Origin: Xiphias gladius
Taxonomy: Eukaryota; Chordata; Actinopteri; Istiophoriformes; Xiphiidae
DNA length: 64,000 nt
Assembly (NCBI RefSeq): GCF_016859285.1
Contig: NC_053412.1
Coordinates: 7,034,426 to 7,098,425, forward strand
Direction: 5' to 3'
Shown here: positions 47,906-58,126 of the stretch, in pieces
Layout of the letters: each line of letters begins with the position of its first letter
How positions within the stretch are numbered: the stretch's first letter is position 1
Program-made: the position numbers and the translations under genes
The notes under the pieces: model-generated
What the model was told of the DNA's origin: nothing
The model's input: only the letters and a program-made list of their open reading frames with translations
The model's database searches: none

Positions 47906-49219
47906 GACGCTGTGAGAGGAAAACAGAGATAAAGCAGCCAACATATGAGCTAACCTTATTCTGACATGCTAAGTACCAAACTCCATTAAAAAAAATAAAT
48001 CTTCAATCTGACTTGGTTTTGGGAGACTCGAGCACTAAATCTTCAATAGAGTTAAGTGTACATCCAAATCCAAACAGGAGTCATTAGAATAAAACTCTAT
48101 TAATAACAGCAAAAGCCCTTTTCAACAATTTCTTAGAGCCCAACATGACCACAGATGTTATATTTTACTCGCCCAACAGTACAAAACCCGAAGACATTCT
48201 GTTATTGTCACAGAAAACGAACAAAACCCGCAAGCATTCACATTTAATGAATCGAATTTTTGGCATTTCTGCTTGAAAGTGACAAAAACGATTAATTGCC
48301 TTACAGAATTACTTTTGGTAAGAAGTTTTATTATCTCTTGAGTTTTTGTTCTGCTGCACAATTACTTGAAATTATATATGTTTTTTTTCTGTTTCAGTGA
48401 AGTAAAATTTCATTTGTTATGAAGTTAATAAATGAGTAGTATACAAAATTAAGTAGACTTCTTGTTTCAGCAAGGCTGCTAATTATGTCACTAATAATTA
48501 TACAAGGCGTAGCTTCAAATTTGGACATTAATACTTACAGTTAAAGCTTTTATAATTCTGCTTTTAAGCCAAAAAAGTTGTTATCAGATGCCAACGCAAT
48601 CTTTATGGGTTTTAGGGAGTAGAAAACATTATTAATGTGCTGAACTTTACACATCTGGAGCACTTTCACTTGACTTTCTCCTCAATACACAGGATACCTT
48701 AAAAAAATACTACAGAGTGGAATCAACATCTTCTCCAGAGGCATGGTTTATTGAGGGGTTGTTGTTTGAGATTGAATAGGTTTGTGCTGGTCCAGCTGAT
48801 AAACTAGAAACCTAGTGACAGCATACATAACCAGAGCTACGGCAGCTAAGTGCTACATAGCTTACTAGCTGTCACTGTCAACAATAACAAGTGTCAGCCA
48901 CGTAACGTTTCAAGGTGATAATCCACAGAGGACGAATACAGCTTTTCCAACACATACTGAAACAGCACGATTCCGTACAGTTTTTAAGCAATGTGGACAA
49001 GAGAATTAGCTAAAGGTAGCATGGACCTTCCAATGAGGACTCCTTTTTCCAGGCTCAAAGCGTTAGCTTACAGAACTACTCAAGGACACGAGCACTGCAG
49101 TGTTGTAAGAGGTTAACTGCGGGTAATAAGGTCAAACACATCATTTCCAGCTGGTCTTGCAGTTAAATAACAAATAGATTTAAACGTCCATAAGTGCATA
49201 ATGTGTTTCTCGTTCTTAC
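47906..49219 (-). other. ndufs1 first intron
   Basis: Lies between the 5' noncoding exon (ends 49220) and the first coding exon (its acceptor places the exon start at 47909). It contains a family B repeat fragment at about 48205-48310. Nothing else was recognised. Confidence 0.65.
48205..48310 (+). repeat. Dispersed repeat family B, fragment
   Basis: Carries 'GCAAGCATTCACATTTAATGAA', 'TTTTTGGCATTTCTGCTTGAAAG' and 'AAAAACGATTAATTG', the 3' half of family B. Confidence 0.65.
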
Positions 49220-49310
49220 CTTTCGCTATTTGGCCTTCTTGACCAGAACAGCGGTGATCTGAGTTTTACTACAACTCGAATAGCTACGGTGCCGTTAGCG
49301 GAAATAGCAT
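49220..49310 (-). other. ndufs1: ndufs1 5' noncoding exon
   Basis: The donor AAAG/GTAAGAACG at 49220/49219 fits a noncoding first exon, and an acceptor four bases before the ATG at 47905 shows that the ATG exon is not the first. The upstream end is estimated. Confidence 0.65.
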
Positions 49311-49318
49311 GGTGTCCT

Positions 49319-49325
49319 ACTTCCG
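49319..49325 (-). promoter_or_regulatory. ETS/GABP-type site in the ndufs1 promoter
   Basis: CGGAAGT on the minus strand just upstream of the presumed ndufs1 start. GABP (NRF-2) sites of this form are common in nuclear genes for respiratory-chain subunits. Assignment rests on the core motif only. Confidence 0.4.
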
Positions 49326-49975
49326 ATTGAAACGAGATCCAAGATTTCAAAATAAAAATAAAAGCTTCACTTTTATTAACATGTCATTTTCCCTTTCTGT
49401 CTTTGACTTGAATTATTTTTTACTCTTTATTGACGCTAAAAATGTACGGCCATAGTCAAAAACATGTCCAAACTTTGTACCACCCAGGGGGGTCCATTAA
49501 GCCGATTGCCGTTCAGTCAATTGACCTTCATTTTAATGTTCGTATTAAACTACATTCCATTAAAACACTGAAAGGCTTCTTAGCTTTTTTCTTCTCCACA
49601 TCTTTAATGAATGTGCCATACTGCTTGAGTTCAACAATAAAATGATGAAAGTGGCGTTTGGAGCCAGTCCATTCAGATCAGTGGATGTGAAATTTACCAA
49701 GAATGACCAGCAGCTGAATTACGTAGAAAATATTCACTTCATTCTCACTAACCTCAAGATATAACATTACATAAAATTCTGTACACTAATCTGCACATTA
49801 GTTCTCAGAAAAAGAAAAAAAACAAATGAAAAAGTGTTTCTCTGTCATAATTTCAAAATTCTCAAGCATAATCTATATTTAGCCTAATAATGACACATTC
49901 CGCTTAGAGGGTAAATTCACTTCGTTAACTTTATTACTGATACAGTATTTTATGTATTTATGTTTTGGCGTTTAC
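49326..49975. other. Intergenic spacer between ndufs1 and unc50
   Basis: About 650 bases separating two divergent starts. It is AT-rich in the middle, with short open frames on both strands that I could not assign (see findings). Confidence 0.5.
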
Positions 49976-50150
49976 ATCGGCGCAGGAGAGCTTGTCTTTT
50001 ACCTTCGACTACATTTCCCACGATGAACCGGGCGTTCACCGGAACTAACTACGTGTTCATTTTCGCGACGGTTCAGGAAGCGTCTATAAACAATTACAGA
50101 AACAAGCAAGAGTTGGTGCTTTCTCCTGCGAAGGAGTGCAGCAAAAACAG
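49976..50150 (+). other. unc50: unc50 5' noncoding exon
   Basis: GC-richer block ending AAAACAG/GTAAATATT at 50150/50151, a good donor. The acceptor TTTTTCAG before the coding exon at 51445 shows that unc50 has an upstream noncoding exon. The 5' boundary is estimated. Confidence 0.6.
50008..50020 (+). promoter_or_regulatory. ZNF143/Staf-type promoter motif
   Basis: ACTACATTTCCCA matches the ACTACAATTCCCA core bound by ZNF143/THAP11 at many vertebrate housekeeping promoters, and it sits at the unc50 start region. Confidence 0.5.
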
Positions 50151-51444
50151 GTAAATATTCTCCAGAATAAAAAAAATTTAGTTGTTTATCTGCTTCCAAA
50201 CAGTCAACGCCGCGTTTACGCCAGGTGTGTTACAAATGAGACTGACCAGGCCTTCTCATCTTATTAAACTAGTTAGCAACAAGCTAACTGTGCCTGCTAG
50301 CGTCAACTAATTTACATAAATTAAATATATCAGTGTTTGTCGGGGATTAAACTGTTTTGCTCAGTAGGTAGCCTATGTTATTGGATTACATATGAACGAT
50401 TTTACATGATTTTGAGGTTTCTGATGTAGCTTAGTCAATTTTTAGCATAGGTTCGCAGTAGCACCCTCTGTTTCTGTGTTGTCATCCTTTTTTTTAAGAG
50501 TGATAAGTGATAGCATGATGTAGGACGTGTATTAAAAGGGTATATTGTAAATTTTGGACCCACAGGACTTTGTGTCTTGTTGTAAACATGTAATAACTAA
50601 GCTATAGTAAGTGTTTGGCGTTAGCGGGACAGGAATGGTACAGTTAAACGGCTAAAAACATTACGTCTGTATGTCAGCTCACCACACATTTTATTCCGTC
50701 TATCCTGGGTTTTTTTCTTAATTTTATAATTATTTAAGTATAACTTTAGCAGTAGCTGTGCATTATCCAAGAACTCACTTTGTCCCAGTACAGTTATATA
50801 TCACAAAAACATTGTTTACTTACTCAAATTTACAAAGTTTGTATAGCAAAACTGCAGCAATGATGGGAAACTTTTTTTTTTTGCTGTCCGCATTGATATA
50901 AATAGAGCAGTATAGTTGCTGTGATTTATATTTGTCATTGTAAAACGTAGGGTGCCACTCATTTACAGAGAAATTCTAGACAAGATAACCTTCAGAGTAA
51001 AACAAAACGTCAAGAAGAAAACCACAAATTTTCAAATCTAATAAATCTGACAGCATATGTAAGAAGTAACAGGAAAATGCAATTTTGTTGTTTGAAAAAA
51101 AAAAAAAAAGGTGACATCTCAATTACAAGCATCTCTATGTCTAAGTCACTGTCTGACATAATCTAAAAATTCTTCACAACTACCTTTTAAAATGACCCGG
51201 ATGCATAACTAAAAGTCTCCTAGCCTAAAATGTGGTATCATACAGTGTGATTATTGGGTTTGATTGATTCTTTTTTCTGCTTTATACCACACAGTATGCT
51301 CAAGATAGTTAGCTTTTGTCTAAGGTTAGAGTGCTGAACTGCATCAAGATGGTCAGAGCATTTCTGCCTGTCTTTCTTCTCCTTCACCTTCCATCCTTTA
51401 TCCGCCTCCCTCATTTCATGGGCGCTTAAAATCCAATTTTTCAG
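50151..51444 (+). other. unc50 intron 1
   Basis: A 1.3 kb AT-rich intron before the coding exon. No repeat family was recognised. Confidence 0.6.
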
Positions 51445-51448
51445 CACC

Positions 51449-53655
51449 ATGTTGCCGACCACTTCGCCTCACAGCAACGGCGCCCTTGGCCTCAGGGACG
51501 CTGCACGCCACACGGCAGGCGCCAAACGCTACAAGTACCTGCGGCGGCTGCTGCATTTCAGACAGATGGACTTTGATTTCGCCCTGTGGCAGATGCTTTA
51601 CTTGTTTACGTCACCGCAGAGGGTCTACCGCAACTTCCACTACAGGAAACAGACCAAGGACCAGTGGGCAAGGGATGATCCTGCTTTCCTGGTCCTGCTC
51701 AGTATCTGGCTGTGTGGTGAGTCTGTGCTCATCTGACCGTGTCAAAAAAAACACTTTGGTCAAGTCTTTATAACTTCTGTCTTTTCATTTCCACACCTAT
51801 TTTTTTCCCTGTTTGATTATATTTAAACAAACACTGGTGCATTGTGTTTTTTTTAAATTGCTCTTTATTTGTCAGTCGAATCCTGATGTCGTTGCTGTAC
51901 AATGATAACTAAAAACTCCCTGTATTTATCTGCAGTGTCAACAATAGGCTTTGGTCTGGTGCTGGACATGGGAGTCCTGGAGACTCTGAAACTGCTGCTG
52001 TGGGTGGTCTTTGTAGACTGTATAGGAGTTGGTCTGCTCATATCGACTCTCATGTGGTGAGTTTGTCTGGTTTACTGTATGATATGAAATGATTTGGAAA
52101 TGAATTTATTTTCTCTGGTTACTGTAACTGAGACTTAGATTGTCCATACAACTAATGTTAAAATTAAGCTTAATTTTTTTTATTTTTTTTTGGTCTTTTC
52201 CAGGGTTATCAGCAACAAGTACCTGCTAAAACATCCCAGCAGAAATTTTGATGTTGAATGGGGCTACGCATTTGATGTTCACCTCAATGCTTTCTACCCA
52301 CTTCTAGTCATCCTGCATTTTCTGCAGCTCTTCTTCATCAACCGTGAGTAGATTGTGTCTCTGCGTGATTTTTTTTTTTTTTTTTTTTATCAACGTGCCT
52401 GAAATTACATCCTGCAATTCAAGGCGTTAAATGATCTTTAGTACTCAATGAACCCTGTTTGGATTAAAGCTGCCTTAAGTCAGAGTTAGTTTGTCAGATG
52501 TTGAGTCTGTACTTACAGTTTGTTGTTTTGTGTGTTTCAGATATTGTGGTGATAAACTCAGATTGGTTCCTGGGGTACTTTGTTGGGAACACTTTGTGGC
52601 TGATTGCCATCGGTTATTATCTCTACATCACCTTCTTAGGGTACAATGGTAAGCCCCATTCACATTTAAATACACTGAGTTAAAGGAATTTAGATGTTTT
52701 TTTTTGATTGATTACTTGTTTCAGTCATTTTTGGGCTTTAGATTGTTGATTTGAAAAAAAAAATGATTCGATGATATCAGTTTGGGTTTTAGGAAACTGT
52801 AACAGGCTTTTTTTTTTCTTACCATTTTCTGACTTTTAATAAACCAAACACTTCATTGATTAATTGAGAAAATAATCAGCAGATTCATCAGTAATTAAAA
52901 CACTCTATGTCAATAGAAACCCAGGAAAATAAATGTTTCAGAAGCTTTTGCACCCTGAATACAAAATCAGGACATTAACCTGAATTAGTTGGACATTTTT
53001 AGAAGTTTTAAAATGGTCAAATTTTAGACATCCAGGAAACCAACACTCGGTTTCAAAAATATGAACAGTGCACTGAGTATATTTGGGGAGAGGGGGTCAT
53101 AACAAAATCAGAAGCAACACGCAGGCTGATAATTCTGCTTTTCCTACAAACTGGTGGAGAATGATTTGCACAAATTGAAGGGCCACTAGAGGGTGTCATC
53201 ACAACAAAATTTAGATTTCACAGTGATGGGTGCAGCTATGATTTTCTGACAGAAAACGTATGAAATTGAGGAGTTGTGATATATGTTCTGCTGAAAGTGG
53301 ATGGTGGCGCAGGTGCGGCTCTGTTCAAAGATCTGTTATTTTATCGGTTGGAGTGATTATTGTCATCTAGTGGTAAAGCAGGACGGCACCAGTGAGCACA
53401 CACTGTTTGCCACAAAGAAATATACAGTCATTTATATTTCAGTATGACGTTATAGATCTGTAATGTTGGCACAGAGTATCTGCTGTCTGTAAACCATCGT
53501 CTCGTGTTATCCTCACAGCTCTACCCTTCCTGAAGAACACGGTGGTGCTGCTCTACCCTTTCGCTCTGCTCGGCCTCATCTACGTCCTCTCTGTCGCTCT
53601 GGGCTGGAACTTCACTCAGGGTCTGTGCTTGTTTTACAAGTTCAGAGTCCAGTAG
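51449..53655 (+). CDS. unc50: UNC50 inner-nuclear-membrane/Golgi multispan protein
   Basis: UNC50 is a conserved multispan membrane protein needed in worms for acetylcholine-receptor trafficking and linked to Golgi vesicle transport. Coding exons: 51449-51716, 51936-52056, 52204-52343, 52541-52648, 53519-53655. Phases close, giving 257 residues (human about 259). The first exon carries the family signature DAARHTAGAKRYKYLRRL and FRQMDFDFALWQMLYLFTSP, with RNFHYRKQTKDQWARDDPAF. Later exons hold hydrophobic spans (VSTIGFGLVLDMG, LLLWVVFVDCIGVGLL-type, AFYPLLVILHFLQLFF, GNTLWLIAIGYYLYITFLGY, VVLLYPFALLGLIYVLSVALGW), in line with five membrane helices. It ends LFYKFRVQ then TAG. The start is the first ATG after the acceptor at 51445 and matches the human start. 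It is intact and likely functional. Confidence 0.96.
52649..53518 (+). other. unc50 last intron
   Basis: An 870-base intron holding a family B repeat (about 52700-52905). The remainder shows nothing recognisable. Confidence 0.6.
52700..52905 (-). repeat. Dispersed repeat family B, copy in unc50 intron
   Basis: Contains 'GATTGATTACTTGTTTCAGTCATTTTTGG' and ends 'CATTGATTAATTGAGAAAATAATCAGCAGATTCATCAGTAATTA', split and worn but matching family B in reverse orientation. Confidence 0.6.
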
Positions 53656-54187
53656 AACCAGTCTGTCCCCGGGACTTGACACTAGTTGCCTCCAGGCCAA
53701 CTCAAAAACCTGTTTTCAACTCAGACATCAGATCCATTTCCAGGCGTGTTCGGTCAACATCTGGTTGAGAGGGACTCGGCCTCTGGTTGGCTCTCAGTGA
53801 ACCGGGACCTCTGGGTTGATTGATACTGGCTGTTGCTTGGCTCTCACTTGATTTTCTGTTTGGCTCTAATGCTGAGCTGGATCTCCAAAGTCAGTAAACA
53901 GTGTTATGTTTGGACTAGCTGCATAAACAAGGGGACAGATGAGACAAGGCTTTTATGTTATTCTTTTTGTATGATTTGTAAATAGTGCTCTGGCAGGTTG
54001 TAATATATACACAGAGGATTGTTTCTGTGAAGAGGATACATTTGGTTTGTTTCTGTGAGTTTTCATAAAAAAGACTGAAAAAAGTGAAATCCTGCTTATT
54101 GAAGAGAGGAAAGGAAAGTGGAAGAATGCGGGATGCAATTATTTTTCTCCTTCTTTTTTCTTAAAGTGTACATTCCAAAGCACTTTC

Positions 54188-54193
54188 AATAAA
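54188..54193 (+). terminator. unc50: Poly(A) signal for unc50
   Basis: AATAAA about 530 bases past the unc50 stop, followed by a T-rich stretch. Confidence 0.7.
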
Positions 54194-54596
54194 AGGTTTT
54201 ATTAACTTAAGTTGCCACAGATTTACTTTCTGGAGTAAAAAATCATAACCATGCTTTGCTGTTGCTGATCCAGTCCGCACCCTCAGAAGGGGGTTTACCT
54301 TACGAGTTTTACAAGAATTGCAGTAACATTAGTGGTTTACAGTATGAAGCAGTTGGAAGGGGAGGCGCATATAGCTGAAAAAAGCTTTTGCATAAGCCAT
54401 TATTATTGTATGTAGTGGAAAGATCTTATTTCTTATGGTGTAATCCTTTTTTTTCATTACACCCTCCATATATAACAGGCATCAGTGAGAGTTTCGTTTA
54501 GACATTTCTTGGCTCTGATTATAGAAAAATTGTTCAGTATGATGCAAAGCAGTTCAACAAGGGTAAAGCCTAAACATGTCGAGTATGCAGGTATTT

Positions 54597-54602
54597 TTTA
54601 TT
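54597..54602 (-). terminator. Poly(A) signal for nucleoside hydrolase copy A
   Basis: AATAAA on the minus strand, 150 bases past the stop codon at 54752. unc50 and copy A are convergent, with about 400 bases between their signals. Confidence 0.6.
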
Positions 54603-54751
54603 TTTCTGGACGTTGAATGCATATTAATCTTTGAAAAATGAATTTACTCATTCAATAACCGAAAGGGTCAAATCAATAAGAACCAGCCACACGTGTATTT
54701 TTTGTTTTGATTCGTTTAGTTGTTGCAATATTGTCACACAGATAAGTCATG

Positions 54752-56638
54752 CTATTTCAGTGCATCCATCAACATTTGCCTAAACTTCTCACAGTCTACT
54801 TTCTTCATGATGCTGGCCTTGTGTTTCTTGTCCAGCTGATCCAGGTAGTCCAGCACCATCATGCCTCGGGTGTAGGTCCCCTCCAACTCCACTGTCACTG
54901 CGACCTGGAGGAGGAAGAGAAGAAGTTGTGTCTGATACGGAAACGTCTGGTCTCCTTGGCTTTTTTTCTGCTGTGCAGCGGTTTTGCTGAAAAGCAAACT
55001 GCTCAGATAGGAACACACAGCTCATTTTAAAAGGATAAAAGCAATATTTTCACCTCTTCGCTTTCGGTCACCAGAGAGCTGTCGATGGCCGCAGCCAAAG
55101 CGTAGGTGTCACAGGAGTTGAACCCAGGTCCTGCCACCAGCTCCTTTTGATACCGCTCAGTCTGCACCATCTGACGCAATAACAATTCAACAACAGACAT
55201 GCGTGACAGTCATTCTGAGCTCTTGTTTCTGTGTGTTGAAATGACACACTCAGGACACTGTCATACCTTCCTGGTGTGGCAGGAAATCCTCTCCATGAAA
55301 TGAGCCTTGTCTGTGTCTTGGGCCAGCCAAGTGTCACAGAAAGACTGAGGGAGAAAAAGACAACAAATAATCCAAGGTGTTTTTTTTTTTTTTTCTTCCA
55401 CAACACTGAAATAAGTAAAGTATGTTGTATCTCTGATCAGTTTCACGTGCTTACTGTCACCGGTCATCATGACTACCCCATAGACGGTTCAAGTTAAGCA
55501 TCGCGGTTTTATTTCTCGCAACGACGTAATTACAGACCCACGGCAGGCTGTTCCTGCAGCTGAACTCCCAGGTGGCGATGTGGGTGGGGCAGGTGTAGCG
55601 GTCCAGCACGACGTAGGCAGCCTCAGGGTCGGCCACGAAGTTAAACTCTCCACACACCGTGGTGTTTCCCCTGGCTGCAAAATCAAACACACTTCCCCTC
55701 ATTTACTGTATAAAACAACAGACACGACAGGTTAAATACTTACAGCGGATATTAACGCGCATGACGTACACTCAGTGTTTCCTCCCATGATGTAGAGCGC
55801 CTTCAGTTTCTCGGGGAAGGAAGGGTCCAGCTTAACAGCGACGGCCAGGTTAGTTAGGGGCGCCGTGGCCACTAGAGTCACCTGTAGACAGTTCGAGAAA
55901 GTATGGACAACAGAAGCCCAACGTTCACATGGGGGAAAGAAGATTTTTAAACCACTGCCTAGTTTTTATTTTTCACTAGAACAATCCATAGTTTTAATAT
56001 TGTTAAATGAGTAAAAATGACAAATCATTAGGTGTCAAGTATCAAATTAGGGTTAGTGTAAGATCATACACTGACTAGCATAGCTGAATTGTTCCCTTTA
56101 TTTCAAATGCTAAAAGCCTGTGACGATATATGAGATTTAACATCTACCCACCTCTCCAGGGTTCTCATTGACAAGCTTGATCATGGCCTGCACAGCTTTT
56201 TCCTTCTGCAGCAGCTCCAGCCCTGGAGCGTCTGGGTCTGGGGCGTCGCCCAGTCCGTCCTTGCCATGAAAATCTCCAGCGTGGAGTTTTCGAGCCAGCA
56301 GGGGCTCTGCACAGCCACGGTAGACGGGGATCTGTGTCGTGGGAGGGGTTTACTTTTACGGGCATGATACGCGTGCCGGTGCCACAGCCGCACACGAGGA
56401 ATCATCGTTACATCATACACAGGCTTTCCCATGCTGTTTTCCCCATCGACATACTCACATCCAGCCTGTTGCAGACTTTCAGGACCCGCAGCGTGTTCTT
56501 GCAGGCATGGTCCAGTGTGGTGTTGCCGTGGCAACAAGTGATCCCCAGGATCTCCACGCTGGGGGCTGCGAGGGCCACCATGATGGCCTGAGCATCATCC
56601 ACCCCCGTGTCCACATCAATGATCAGCTTCTTCTTCAT
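54752..56638 (-). CDS. Inosine-uridine-type nucleoside hydrolase, tandem copy A
   Basis: Nucleoside hydrolases split the N-glycosidic bond of ribonucleosides to give base and ribose, with a bound calcium ion; fish keep such genes and mammals lack them. Seven coding exons: 56638-56459, 56331-56152, 55881-55770, 55674-55538, 55344-55267, 55170-55054, 54904-54752, giving 318 residues. The calcium/ribose motif IIDVDTGVDDAQAIM has Asp8, Asp10, Asp14 and Asp15. Further motifs are ITCCHGNTTL, VTLVATAPLTNLAVAV, IMGGNTE, CGEFNFVADPEAA and, near residues 246-252, FNSCDTYA. It is the length of the family, with no stop or frameshift. The exon 4 donor is weak (see findings). Start: first ATG after an acceptor 5 bases upstream. 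A spliced 5' noncoding exon ends at 57218. The substrate cannot be told from sequence. Confidence 0.9.
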
Positions 56639-57217
56639 CCTACCTGAGAGAAATGGAAGAAGAAGGAGGAGGGTGTGTATTCAGACAGTTGCGACATGAA
56701 TTAGATTTTCCCTTGAAACACCCACAAGGATGTAACCAGTGTGCCGGTGGGGGTTTGTGCACGTTGTTGGTTGATACATTCTTGATCGATCAAACTCTTC
56801 ATCGTGTTAAATCAGTCGCCTGTCAAAAAAAGTTTCAGCAGTAAGTTTGATCTTTTTCCAACGTGCACAACACTAATAATGGTAAACTTCTCTCTGCTCC
56901 TCTCTGCTTTTTGTAGTGGGAAGTGGGAAGGTTATGCAACATCCAAAAAGAGATGTGCAGATATGTCAACAAGATTTTAAGGATAGAACCGATTTATTGA
57001 AGTTACATAGCAGTGTTTAGTCTCCTCCTCCGCTAACTAGAGCTACTTTTATTCTATGCTTTAAAATCTATTCTTGTGTTATGTATTGTTGATAGTTTTC
57101 ATTTCTAATGTACACCCCTTTGTCCCGATTTAGCCTCGATTAGCCCCGATTGCCCTTTTTGATTGAATGGGCTACATCCTCACACAAACCAGTTAGATGA
57201 TCGAGTAAAAGCCTCAC

Positions 57218-57300
57218 CTGGCGATCGCTTCTCGACAGACGTCGACTGCTTTCTGCTTCGTGAGCGGAGCGGCAGCTGCTGACTGTTTGTTAACGCGGCC
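57218..57300 (-). other. Probable 5' noncoding exon of nucleoside hydrolase copy A
   Basis: CpG-rich minus-strand sequence ending ATCGCCAG/GTGAGGC at 57218/57217, a strong donor. It pairs with the acceptor CTCTCAG at 56644 just before the start codon. The 5' extent is estimated. Confidence 0.55.
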
Positions 57301-58070
57301 TTGGCCAGCAGCCTTTTGTAAGCCAGAAGCTCTGAGGCGTGTCCCGTGCAAGAGGCAGAAAAGGGGAGATCGAGATCGAGTTACAACCACTATTTTGAAG
57401 AAAACTTCCATCTCCCATCGGAGGAACTATGTGAACGGCTCAAGACCTGTACTCTAGATTGGTTTTTCATTTGAGTGACAGTTGAAAGAAGACAACTAAA
57501 GATTGGAATCTCCCACGGGACACAGACAGCCAGTGTTTTTCAGCCAGTCTCAACTTTTTCAACTAACAGCAGTCCGAAGATAAGGAATTACAAAAATACT
57601 GCAGCAGGAGTCAACAGGAAATAGCTAAAACTGAGGGGATTTTCTAGTTGTCCAGGAGAGAAGTCTGTACAACATGTGTTGAGATACCGTTCAGACGATT
57701 TATATATAAGTTGGTTTCTTTTCCAGTGGGGGGAACTAAGACTATTAATTCACTCCTGACTGAATCCGTTCGATCCCTATGCATCTGACCAAGATCCGAT
57801 TTTGGCTCAAAACTTTCTACTTTCTCTAATGTAATAAAAACAGAAATTTTAAAGTGAGAGTTTTGCACACAGGGTTTCAACGGATGGAATGTGGCATGAA
57901 TATTGGTTTTGTGCATTGTGTAACACCGTCATGTTAAAGCATGAAAGGCTCAAAACCGTGAAAAACCAGTGACAGACCAAGTACAAATAAATTATCTCAA
58001 ACATCGCTTATCCACGTTTAACAGTCAGTAAAACATTGAAAAAAAAGTTGATATTTTTCATCAGAAGAGC
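57301..58070. other. Spacer between the two nucleoside hydrolase genes
   Basis: Contains the presumed promoter of copy A. No gene or repeat family was recognised. Confidence 0.5.
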
Positions 58071-58074
58071 CATT

Positions 58075-58084
58075 TTTATTTATT
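58075..58084 (-). terminator. Poly(A) signals for nucleoside hydrolase copy B
   Basis: Two overlapping AATAAA hexamers on the minus strand, about 45 bases past the stop codon at 58127. Confidence 0.65.
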
Positions 58085-58126
58085 TTAGATGAACCAAATT
58101 CATGCCCTCAGCTTGTTAGTTTCTTT

